This document shows, one piece after another, positions 16,660 through 25,116 of a stretch of DNA of 64,000 nucleotides. The position numbers were made by a program, and so were the translations under genes. Source of the stretch: Microlunatus soli. GTDB lineage: Bacteria > Actinomycetota > Actinomycetes > Propionibacteriales > Propionibacteriaceae. The stretch is from contig NZ_LT629772.1 in NCBI RefSeq assembly GCF_900105385.1, forward strand, positions 806,001 to 870,000. Direction: 5' to 3'. Position 1 is the first letter of the stretch. Every line of letters starts with the position of its first letter. The notes below the pieces were generated by a model. The model saw only the letters and a program-made list of their open reading frames with translations. It did not search any database and had not been told where the DNA came from.

Positions 16660-19104
16660 TCACTGCCGCTGCGGCGGTCCGTCCGGCCCTGGTTCCTCGG
16701 TCGGGAAGTCGGTGCCCGGTTCTCTCGGCGGCAGATCGGTGCCCGGCTCCGTCGGCGGGAAGTCGGTGCCCGGCTCCGTCGGCGGGAAGTCGGTGCCCGG
16801 CTCCCGAACCGGGAAGTCGGTGCCAGGATCGCGCGGCGGCACTGGATCCGTGCCCTGATCGCCGTACGGCGATGACGGCGGGATCGGTCGGCCGTAGGGA
16901 TCCAGCCGCTGGCCCTGCGGCTCGGCGCCCGGTGACTGGTACCGGTCGCCTGGCTCGGACTGGTAGCCCTGCCCGCCCGGTTGATCGCCGCCCGGTTGAT
17001 CGCCGGCCGGCTGGCCGGCTTGGGAGGGCTGATCGGCGGGAGCAGGCTGCTCGGCGTACGGCGAGGACGATGCGATCGGCCGTCCGTAGGGATCGAGCCG
17101 CTGCCCAGTCTGTTCACTCGACTGTTCACCCGGCTGGCCGGCGGGTTCGCCGGTCGAAGCGGACGGTTGGCTGGGCTGTTCGTACTGTCCGTACTGTCCG
17201 CCTTCGCCGACCTGCTCGCCCTGGCCGTACTGCCCCTGTCCGACCTGATCGCCCTGGCCGGAGGAAACCTCCTGGCCGTACGAATCGCCCTGGCTGTACT
17301 GACCGGCGGTCGCATCGTTGCCGGGTTGGTCATACGGCCCTGCTTCGTGCTGGCCTGACTGTTCGTCCTGACCTGGCTGCCCGTACTGGTCCGGTTGCCC
17401 GTCCTGACCCGGCTGCCCGTACTGCGCGGACGCCCCGGCGTCGTTGGGGTCTCCGTACGGGACAGCCGGCTCGGCCGGAGCTACTCCGGGCTGGTCGGGC
17501 GAGCCGAACTCACCGCCGGAGGTCTGGTCGCCACCGGGCTGTCCGTACGGATCCCCAGCCTGACCGTATTCACCGGCAGCCCCCTGATCGGCAGGCCGAC
17601 CATACTGCTCGGCCGGTCCGCCGGTGGCGCCGTCCTGGGGCGCCACCGGGTCGATGGTCTGGCCGTGCTGCTCCGGCTGGCCGTACTGAGCGGAATCGCC
17701 CTGCTGACCGTACTGATCTGGCTGGCCGTACTGATCTGACTGGCCAGGCTCATCCGCCTGGCCGAATTGACCTGACTGACCGTATTGATCTGACTGGCCA
17801 TAGTGATCTGAGGTGCCGGACTGATCGGCCTGGTCAAATTGGTCGCCCTGCTCAAACTGACCGGCCTGGCCGTATTGACCGGCCTGGCCGTATTGATCGG
17901 CCTGGCCGTATTGATCGGCCTGGCCGTATTGATCGGACGGGGCCTCCGCACCGGTCGACAGATCCTGCCCGGAGTCAGCCCCTTGCTGATCCTGCGGCTC
18001 GCCGTGCTGAGTGCCCGGCTCCGTCACCTGCCCGTACGACGCATTGTCGTCAGCCTGCCCCGGCTGCTCGCCGGCCCGACCGTATTCCTCCGTGGGCTGC
18101 TCGCCCGGCCGATCGGCCGGCTCGGCAGCCGCGGTCCCGGGCTCGGCAGCCGCGGTCCCGGGCTCGGCGGCCGAACCTTCCGCGGCGCCGGCCGTGTCGG
18201 CACGGTCTCCCTGTCCGACGGACTCCGACTGCCGCTCCGGGGAGCCAGCTTGCCCTTGATCGGATTCGTCGTCCCCTCCGGAGCCGGCTGCCACGGCGCC
18301 GGCGGCACCAACCGCGCCGACGGCTCCGGCTGCGCCGACTGCGCCGGCACCGGGCCCGTGGTCGTCCTCCGCCGCATCACCCGCAGCACGCGAGCCGTCC
18401 TCCGCGGTGGCGTCACCGGCACTGGTCGTCCGGCCCTGCCCGGTCTCATCCGCGCGGGCCGGGGCACCGGTCCCGGCGCCTTCACCGAGATCAGTGGATT
18501 CACGCGCACCGACCGGCTCACCGGCACCGGCAGAATCACCCGCACCCGCGGGTTCACCCACACCGGCGGAGTCAGGTGCACCCGCGCTGTCGCCTCCATC
18601 GGCGCTCGTACCCGCATCAGCAGCTGTCCCCGCACCGGCAGCCGTACCTGCACCAGCAGCCGCGCCATCGCTCGACGCTGCCGACTCGGCCGCGGTCGGT
18701 TCATCGGTCGGATTGGGCCGATCGGGGTCCACCCGGTCGGCTTCCCGACGGGTCTCCTCCAGTTCCTTTTCCTGCTGGGCGCGATCCGACTCCTTGGCAG
18801 CGGCATCCGCCTCGACCTTCTCGGCCTCGGCGTTCTTCTGCTGAGCCACGGCTGCCTGCTGTTCGGCAGCTGCACTGTGCTGATCGGCTTCGGCCCGCGC
18901 ACCCTGGGCCTCGGCCCTGGTCGCTCGCGCGTCGGCGTCGCTCTTCTGCAGCTGCGCCTTCTGCTGTTCGGTCTTGTCGCGTAGCTCCGCGGCCTTCCGA
19001 CGGTTCGCTGCGCGCCGACCGCGGGTCACTCCCGCGATGATCGCAATGATCAGCAGGACGACGACCACGATGACGATGATCCAAATGATGGTTGATGTAC
19101 TCAT
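16660..19104 (-). CDS. Membrane-anchored coiled-coil protein with long Gly/Gln/Asp-rich repeat region
   Basis: Function unknown; 814 residues. The start ATG at 19104 has GGAG five bases upstream and gives MSTSTIIW followed by a strong membrane helix (IIVIVVVVLLIIAIIAGV, ~9-26). A basic stretch follows (RGRRAANRRKAAELRDK), then an Ala/Glu/Gln-rich probable coiled coil to about residue 125. Next comes a ~200-residue Ala/Gly/Glu-rich acidic segment, then Gln/Gly/Tyr/Asp repeats with recurring QYGQ units in the middle, and a C-terminal array of about six PGTDFP-type decapeptides. The topology is probably short outside and long cytoplasmic, judging from the positive residues after the helix. The repeats make the opposite strand appear open; I treat that as a shadow. 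Confidence 0.75.
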   Translation of the reverse strand: MSTSTIIWIIVIVVVVLLIIAIIAGVTRGRRAANRRKAAELRDKTEQQKAQLQKSDADARATRAEAQGARAEADQHSAAAEQQAAVAQQKNAEAEKVEADAAAKESDRAQQEKELEETRREADRVDPDRPNPTDEPTAAESAASSDGAAAGAGTAAGAGTAADAGTSADGGDSAGAPDSAGVGEPAGAGDSAGAGEPVGARESTDLGEGAGTGAPARADETGQGRTTSAGDATAEDGSRAAGDAAEDDHGPGAGAVGAAGAVGAVGAAGAVAAGSGGDDESDQGQAGSPERQSESVGQGDRADTAGAAEGSAAEPGTAAAEPGTAAAEPADRPGEQPTEEYGRAGEQPGQADDNASYGQVTEPGTQHGEPQDQQGADSGQDLSTGAEAPSDQYGQADQYGQADQYGQAGQYGQAGQFEQGDQFDQADQSGTSDHYGQSDQYGQSGQFGQADEPGQSDQYGQPDQYGQQGDSAQYGQPEQHGQTIDPVAPQDGATGGPAEQYGRPADQGAAGEYGQAGDPYGQPGGDQTSGGEFGSPDQPGVAPAEPAVPYGDPNDAGASAQYGQPGQDGQPDQYGQPGQDEQSGQHEAGPYDQPGNDATAGQYSQGDSYGQEVSSGQGDQVGQGQYGQGEQVGEGGQYGQYEQPSQPSASTGEPAGQPGEQSSEQTGQRLDPYGRPIASSSPYAEQPAPADQPSQAGQPAGDQPGGDQPGGQGYQSEPGDRYQSPGAEPQGQRLDPYGRPIPPSSPYGDQGTDPVPPRDPGTDFPVREPGTDFPPTEPGTDFPPTEPGTDLPPREPGTDFPTEEPGPDGPPQRQ

Positions 19105-19215
19105 GGCAACTCCAGTCCTCGGAATTGCCCTCATCATGCCCCGCGCTGCGGTCTATCAAACGCATTTTGCTTCCGTTCGGAGCAGCCGATGTCGATTCCT
19201 GACAAAGTCCATGGA

Positions 19216-20217
19216 TCAGCTTTCGAACGGATGACCGGTTCCCCCGGCATCCGGGTCGGACATCGTCAGCGGCACGTCCCGGAAGCGCCGGGACCAATCC
19301 TCGAGTCGGGCGGCGAAGCTCGCAGGCGCGCAGGAGACGATCGGAGCGTCGGCGACACCGAGCGCAAAGATCGCCCACTCCAGCGATTCGGCCCCCATGT
19401 CCACTCGACAGCGATCGGCGTCCAGTGCCGTCACCTCGGCCCACCGACCGATCCGGTCCCGGATCAGTTCGGCGGGCGCCCGCAGCTCGGCACTCACCCT
19501 GGCCTGCCCGGCGTTGCGCTCCAACCCTGCCCGGACATACGCCGCGGCGTCACCGCCCGGCACCTCCCGGGGAAGGAACCGCCGGCCGGTACGACGGGCG
19601 GCGGCCATCCGATCGAGCCGGAAGCTTCGCCAGTCACCACGATCCAGGTCGTACCCGACCAGATACCAACGCCGACCGACCGTCACCAGACGGACCGGTT
19701 CGACCCGTCGGTTGGTCGCCGCCCCATCCCGGGCGACATACTCGAAACGGATGCTTTCGTCGTCCCGGCTGGCCTGCGCCAGCAGCACCAGGAGCTCGGG
19801 GTCGGCCGACTCCTGCTCGCCCCACTGGGTCGCGACCGTCGTCGAACCGATCGCCTCGACCCTCCGCCGCAGCTGCCGAGGCATCACCTGCACCACCTTG
19901 GTCAAGGCCCTGACCGATGCCTCGGCGATGCCGGTCAGCGATCCGTTCGCCGCTGACTGCAGGCCGACCGCGAGCGCGACCGCTTCCTCATCATCCAGCA
20001 CCAACGGCGGCAACGAGGCGCCGGGAGCCAGTTGATAGCCACCGCCGATCCCGCGATCTGCCTGGACGGGATAGCCGAGCTCACGCAGCCGATCGACGTC
20101 ACGACGGAGCGTCCGCACCGAGACGTCCAGTCGGTCTGCCAGTTCCTCGCCGGACCAGAAACGATGGGTCTGGAGCAGTGACAGCAGGCGCAGGGTCCGC
20201 GAACTGGTGTTGGCCAT
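19216..20217 (-). CDS. WYL-domain transcriptional regulator
   Basis: DeoR/YafY-type regulator, 333 residues from the ATG at 20217. The N-terminal winged helix is SSRTLRLLSLLQTHRFWSG through RTLRRDVDRLRELGYPV. The wing is GIGGGYQL. The central WYL domain includes RRVEPVRLVTVGRRWYLVGY and DWRSFRLDRM, and a C-terminal extension follows. WYL domains bind ligands such as single-stranded DNA or nucleotides, and several members control stress or DNA-damage genes. It is divergent from a DinB-fold gene, with a 23-bp palindrome between them that ends 20 bp upstream of this start, so autoregulation plus control of the neighbour is likely. Confidence 0.9.
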   Translation of the reverse strand: MANTSSRTLRLLSLLQTHRFWSGEELADRLDVSVRTLRRDVDRLRELGYPVQADRGIGGGYQLAPGASLPPLVLDDEEAVALAVGLQSAANGSLTGIAEASVRALTKVVQVMPRQLRRRVEAIGSTTVATQWGEQESADPELLVLLAQASRDDESIRFEYVARDGAATNRRVEPVRLVTVGRRWYLVGYDLDRGDWRSFRLDRMAAARRTGRRFLPREVPGGDAAAYVRAGLERNAGQARVSAELRAPAELIRDRIGRWAEVTALDADRCRVDMGAESLEWAIFALGVADAPIVSCAPASFAARLEDWSRRFRDVPLTMSDPDAGGTGHPFES

Positions 20218-20236
20218 GGCCACATTCTGCTCGCTA

Positions 20237-20272
20237 TTGAGGACAAAAACTGTCAGCAATTGGCCATAGGCT
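20237..20272 (+). promoter_or_regulatory. Palindromic operator and PafBC/RecA-NDp-like promoter for the DinB-fold gene
   Basis: A palindrome TTG-N2-GACA-N5-TGTC-N2-CAA occupies 20237-20259. Its right half begins TGTCAGCA (20251-20258), followed by 8 bases and TAGGCT (20267-20272). This fits the TGTCRG...N8-TAnnnT layout described for RecA-independent, PafBC-dependent DNA-damage promoters of mycobacteria, with differences in the two bases after TGTCRG. The element faces the DinB-fold gene. Confidence 0.5.
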
Positions 20273-20326
20273 CGTTCTCAAGCCGATCGGAAGTCGTCCG
20301 GCGGTTCACTGAGGAGAGGCCCGACC

Positions 20327-20887
20327 ATGACTGCAACCACCCCCGCCAGCACCACCACCACGGCATCGACCGGTGAGCGTGAGGATCTGCTCGCCGCCCT
20401 GGCTCAGGCCCGCTACTTCCTGCGGTACACCGCTCGCGAGCTGACCGACGAGCAGGCGGCGGCTCGGCCGACCGTCAGCGCACTCTGCATCGGCGGGCTG
20501 ATCAAGCACGTCACCGACAGCGAACGGAACTGGGCGCGGTTCCTGGTCGAGGGCCCGTCGGCGATGGCGTCGGACGACGGCAGGGACTTCGCCGACTGGA
20601 CCGAGGAAGACTTTGCCGAGCGGGAGAAGGGTTTCCAACTGTTGCCGGGAGAGACCCTGGCGGGTGTCCTGGAGGCGTACGCAATGGTGGCTCAGGAGAC
20701 CGACGAGATCATCCGGTCGCTGCCGTCACTGGACACCATGACGCCGCTGCCGGAAGCGCCCTGGTTCACCGAGAAGGCCTGGTCGGCGCGGCGGGCGGTG
20801 CTGACCATCATCGCCGAGACGACGCAGCACTCGGGGCACGCCGACATCATCCGGGAGACGTTGGACGGGGCCAAGTCGATGGGCTGA
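20327..20887 (+). CDS. DinB-fold protein (DUF664-like)
   Basis: Four-helix-bundle DinB/YfiT-like protein, 186 residues. A short Thr/Ala-rich leader precedes the first helix (REDLLAALAQARYFLRYTA). Likely metal ligands are the His in LIKHVTDSERNW and the two His of TTQHSGHADIIRE, the usual 3-His pattern of this fold. Members are probable metal- or thiol-dependent enzymes of unknown reaction; some are damage-inducible. The start ATG follows GAGGAG. It is divergent from the WYL regulator, so likely its target. Confidence 0.85.
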   Translation: MTATTPASTTTTASTGEREDLLAALAQARYFLRYTARELTDEQAAARPTVSALCIGGLIKHVTDSERNWARFLVEGPSAMASDDGRDFADWTEEDFAEREKGFQLLPGETLAGVLEAYAMVAQETDEIIRSLPSLDTMTPLPEAPWFTEKAWSARRAVLTIIAETTQHSGHADIIRETLDGAKSMG

Positions 20888-20920
20888 GCGGTCAGTCGAC
20901 CGACTCAGAAGGCCTCGGCT

Positions 20921-21280
20921 TCAGTAGATGACTTCACCGCGGGCGCGGCGATCGCGCAGTGACGCCAGCGCCTCGGTGAGGATCTCGGCGGCCTCGGAGT
21001 CGCTGCGGCGCTCCTTCACGTAGGCCAGGTGGGTCTTGTAGGGCTCGTTCTTCGGTGGCGGCGGCGGGTTGGACGAGTCCAGGTTGGCCGGCAGTCCGCA
21101 GCGCGGGCAGTCCCAGGTGTCCGGAGCCTGCGCGTCGGCGGCAAAAGCGGGCCGGGTCTCGTGCCCGTTGCTGCAGAAATAGGAGACATAGAGCCGCGGT
21201 GCGGCATCGCCGCGCTCGGCCTCGCCCATCGGACCAGCGCCGACACGACTCCCTCGGATGGCGCTTCCCCCACCAGCCAC
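20921..21280 (-). CDS. rbpA: RNA polymerase-binding protein RbpA
   Basis: Actinobacteria-specific general transcription activator that binds the RNA polymerase beta' subunit and sigma factor and stabilises the open complex. It has 119 residues: a flexible N-terminal tail with RGSRVGAGPMGEAERGDAAP, the RbpA core domain with YFCSNGHETRPAF and WDCPRCGLPA (two Cys pairs, zinc in some homologues), a basic linker ending KTHLAYVKERRS, and the sigma-interacting helix SEAAEILTEALASLRDRR. The GTG start has GGGGA upstream. It is the last gene of the secG side, convergent with the DinB-fold gene. Confidence 0.95.
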   Translation of the reverse strand: MAGGGSAIRGSRVGAGPMGEAERGDAAPRLYVSYFCSNGHETRPAFAADAQAPDTWDCPRCGLPANLDSSNPPPPPKNEPYKTHLAYVKERRSDSEAAEILTEALASLRDRRARGEVIY

Positions 21281-21365
21281 GATCTTTCCCCTTTGGTCGA
21301 TCTTCGCTACGAACTCGGAAGCGTCGAGCCGGCGTCGCGAGGCGCCGACCGAACGCGGTCAGGTC

Positions 21366-21632
21366 TCAGACACCGAATTTGTACATCAGGCCGAGTGCGA
21401 TGATGCTGGCCAGCCAGATCACCGCGACGATGATGGTGATCCGATCGAGCTGCCGCTCCGCGACCGAGACGCCGCCCATCGAGGACGAGACGCCACCGCC
21501 GAACAGATCGGACAAGCCGCCGCCGCGGCCCTTGTGCATCAGCACGGCCAGCGCCAGCGCGAGACTTGTGACGATCAGCACGATCGAGACGGCCGTCATC
21601 GGAAAGCTCATCATCGGCACCACGGAAATCAC
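21366..21632 (-). CDS. secG: Preprotein translocase subunit SecG
   Basis: Small membrane subunit of the SecYEG channel, up to 88 residues. Two hydrophobic helices (AVSIVLIVTSLALALAVLM and TIIVAVIWLASIIALGLMY) flank the conserved loop HKGRGGGLSDLFGGGVSSS. The start is uncertain: the open frame begins at a GTG, and ATGs at codons 7, 8 and 12 would give proteins of typical length; none has a clear ribosome-binding site. It follows tpiA by ~140 bp, the usual actinobacterial arrangement. Confidence 0.93.
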   Translation of the reverse strand: MISVVPMMSFPMTAVSIVLIVTSLALALAVLMHKGRGGGLSDLFGGGVSSSMGGVSVAERQLDRITIIVAVIWLASIIALGLMYKFGV

Positions 21633-21770
21633 CCAGTAACCCTAACTCACGTTTCAGACGTTGCGAGAATCGTTTGGTCCCGATCGTTTCCTGATCGAGT
21701 CGCCCGTTTCCCGGACGATTCGATCGGTTGCCTGGATCGGGTCGGACGTGGGGTGCGATCGGTGAAGGGG

Positions 21771-22562
21771 TCAGGCGCCGATCTGCGGCAGGGCGTAGAA
21801 GCGGGCGATGGCGGCGAACTCGTCGACCGTCAGGCTGGCGCCGCCGACCAGGCAGCCGTCGACATCCGGCTCGGCCATGATCTGGGCCACGTTGTTGGCC
21901 TTGACCGAACCTCCGTACAGGATCCGGACGGCGTCGGCGATGGGCTGCTCGTACAGATCGGCGATCTTGGCCCGGATCGCCGCGCACACCTCCTGGGCGT
22001 CCTCACTGGTGGCGACCTTGCCGGTGCCGATCGCCCAGACCGGTTCGTAGGCGATCACCACGCCGGACACCTGCTCGGCCGACAGACCCTGCAGGGCGCC
22101 GGCGATCTGGTCGGAGCAGAGCTCGACGTGGCGTCCCTCCTCGCGGACCTGCAATTCCTCGCCGACACAGATGATCGGCGTGATCCCGGACCGCAGCGCC
22201 TTCTTGGCCTTGGCGTTGATCAGCGCATCGTCCTCGCCGTGATACTGCCGGCGTTCGGAATGGCCGACCAGGACGTACTCGCAGCCGAGCTTGTGCAACA
22301 TCGCCGCCGAGACCTCACCGGTGTAGGCGCCGGCATTGTGCGCCGACACGTCCTGGGCGCCGTACCCCAGCTTCAGCTTGTCGCCGTCGATCAGGGTCTG
22401 CACCGTCCGCAGGTCGGTGAAGGGCGGCAGCACGACGACCTCGGACTGTTCCGGATCGTGCTTCTTGTCCTCCAGCGTCCAGGCCAGCTTCTGGACCAGG
22501 CCGACGGCCTCGACGTGGTTCAGATTCATCTTCCAGTTGCCGGCCATCAACGGCTTGCGCAT
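21771..22562 (-). CDS. tpiA: Triosephosphate isomerase
   Basis: Interconverts dihydroxyacetone phosphate and glyceraldehyde-3-P. TIM barrel of 263 residues with the N-terminal [15 protein letters not shown] (Asn and Lys of the active site), the catalytic His in [12 protein letters not shown], the catalytic Glu in [16 protein letters not shown], and the phosphate loop [11 protein letters not shown]. It lies 45 bp after pgk in the gap-pgk-tpiA-secG run. AGAGAGAA precedes the ATG. Confidence 0.97.
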   Translation of the reverse strand: MRKPLMAGNWKMNLNHVEAVGLVQKLAWTLEDKKHDPEQSEVVVLPPFTDLRTVQTLIDGDKLKLGYGAQDVSAHNAGAYTGEVSAAMLHKLGCEYVLVGHSERRQYHGEDDALINAKAKKALRSGITPIICVGEELQVREEGRHVELCSDQIAGALQGLSAEQVSGVVIAYEPVWAIGTGKVATSEDAQEVCAAIRAKIADLYEQPIADAVRILYGGSVKANNVAQIMAEPDVDGCLVGGASLTVDEFAAIARFYALPQIGA

Positions 22563-22607
22563 GCTTGTTCTCTCTACTCTGCGATCTCGGTCTGACTACT
22601 CTACGGG

Positions 22608-23795
22608 TCAGCCGAGGACGGCCAGTCCCGGCAGTTCCTTGCCTTCGAGGTATTCCAGGCTGGCGCCACCGCCGGTGGAGATGTGCCCGAACTGATCATC
22701 GGCAAAACCAAGATCACGAACGGCGGCAGCCGAGTCGCCACCACCGACGACGGACAGCCCGTCGACCTCGGTCAGTGCCTGGGCGACGGCCTTGGTGCCG
22801 CCGGCGAACGCCTCCCATTCGGCGACGCCCATCGGGCCGTTCCAGAAGACCGTCTTGGCTTCGGTGATCACCGACGCGAAGGCCTGCGCGGACTCCGGCC
22901 CGATGTCCAGTCCGAGTTGATCTTCGGGAATCCGGTCGACCGTCACCGTGGTCGGTGCCGCGTCGGCCTTGAACTCCGGCGCGACGATCACGTCGGTCGG
23001 CAGAATGATCTTCTTACCGGCCTGCTCGGCTTGGTCAAGGTAGCCCTTGACGGTGTCGATCTGATCTTCCTCGAGCAGGCTCTTGCCGACGCCGTGTCCC
23101 TGCGCAGCAAGGAAGGTGAACAGCATCCCGCCGCCGATCACCAGGGTGTCCGCGCTCTTGATCAGGTTCTCGATCACGGCCAGCTTGTCGCTGACCTTCG
23201 CACCACCCAGCACCACCACGTACGGGTTCGCCGGCTTCTCGGTGAGCTGCTTCAGCACCTCGACCTCGGCTTCGACCAGCGTGCCGGCCGCGTTCGGCAG
23301 CTTGGCTGCCAGGTCGTAGACCGAGGCCTGCTTGCGATGCACCACGCCGAAACCGTCGGAGACGAAGACGTCACCGAAAGCGGCGTACTTGTCCGCCAGG
23401 GCGGCACGTTCGTCCTCGTCCTTGGACTCCTCGCCCGGCTCGAACCGGACGTTCTCCAGCATGGCGATCTCGCCGTCGGCCAACGAGGCAACGGTTTCGG
23501 CGGCAGAGTCGCCGACCACGTCACCGGCCAGTTTGATCTCGGTGTCGAGCAGTTCGCCCAGCCGCTTGGCTGCCGGGGCGAGCGAGAACTCGGGCTTGAC
23601 CTGCCCCTTCGGCCGACCGAGGTGGGCCAGCACGATGATCTTGGCGCCGGCATTGCGGAGCTTGTTCAGGGTCGGCAGCGACGCCTTGATACGACCGTCG
23701 TCGGTGATCGTGCTGCCGTCCAGCGGCACGTTCAGATCGCAGCGGATCAGCACCCGCTTGCCCTGCAGATCACCAAGATCGGAAATGGACTTCAT
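22608..23795 (-). CDS. pgk: Phosphoglycerate kinase
   Basis: ATP-generating step of glycolysis; 395 residues, normal length. N-terminal signature [14 protein letters not shown], substrate-binding [10 protein letters not shown] region (here [20 protein letters not shown]), interdomain [18 protein letters not shown], and nucleotide site [19 protein letters not shown] with [12 protein letters not shown]. The ATG follows AGGAAGAGAG. A 63-bp hairpin repeat lies between gap and pgk and could influence the ratio of the two transcripts. Confidence 0.97.
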   Translation of the reverse strand: MKSISDLGDLQGKRVLIRCDLNVPLDGSTITDDGRIKASLPTLNKLRNAGAKIIVLAHLGRPKGQVKPEFSLAPAAKRLGELLDTEIKLAGDVVGDSAAETVASLADGEIAMLENVRFEPGEESKDEDERAALADKYAAFGDVFVSDGFGVVHRKQASVYDLAAKLPNAAGTLVEAEVEVLKQLTEKPANPYVVVLGGAKVSDKLAVIENLIKSADTLVIGGGMLFTFLAAQGHGVGKSLLEEDQIDTVKGYLDQAEQAGKKIILPTDVIVAPEFKADAAPTTVTVDRIPEDQLGLDIGPESAQAFASVITEAKTVFWNGPMGVAEWEAFAGGTKAVAQALTEVDGLSVVGGGDSAAAVRDLGFADDQFGHISTGGGASLEYLEGKELPGLAVLG

Positions 23796-23834
23796 CGAGC
23801 TCTCTTCCTAGCACATTGCAAACCGAAAACCCGA

Positions 23835-23897
23835 CGCTGACCCGTCAGTTTGTCCTCGACACGCCGCAGAAAGGCGGGAGGAACTGACGGGTCAGCG
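23835..23897. repeat. Dispersed bipartite hairpin repeat, copy 2 (gap-pgk)
   Basis: Perfect 16-bp outer arms (CGCTGACCCGTCAGTT at 23835 and its complement ending at 23897) enclose a smaller inner stem CGCC/GGCG. It is homologous to 15036-15091: both share CTGACCCGTCA, GACA(C/T)GCCG and AACTGACGGGTC. Confidence 0.8.
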
Positions 23898-23920
23898 GAG
23901 GGGTGTGGGGTACTTGCGGG

Positions 23921-24994
<1,074 letters not shown>

Positions 24995-25021
24995 TCAGGC
25001 TAGCGTGCCGCGAGATTTGCT

Positions 25022-25061
25022 GGTATAACCGCCTCCCCTAGTGGTCTGCATCACAGACCAC
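25022..25061 (-). promoter_or_regulatory. Candidate gap promoter with palindromic operator
   Basis: GTGGTCTG-CATCA-CAGACCAC (25041-25061) is a perfect 8-bp inverted repeat. On the minus strand a -10-like TATACC (25027-25022) lies so that the -35 would fall inside the palindrome. Extra half-sites (TGGTCT) follow at 25063-25075. This arrangement suggests repression of gap by a dimeric regulator, possibly GntR-like judging from TGGTC/GACCA. Confidence 0.5.
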
Positions 25062-25116
25062 CTGGTCTCTGGTCTTAACCACTCTCGTGCACTGCCACCC
25101 CACCTCAGAAGCGGGA

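Noticed and set aside
16872-19040. 722-codon plus-strand open frame opposite the repeat protein
   Set aside because: Translation is almost only Arg/Pro/Thr/Ser; the minus frame has a ribosome-binding site, membrane helix and coiled coil.
21667-21721. GAATCGT/ACGATTC hairpin between tpiA and secG
   Set aside because: Only 7 bp with a long loop in a region of many CGATCG words; likely chance.
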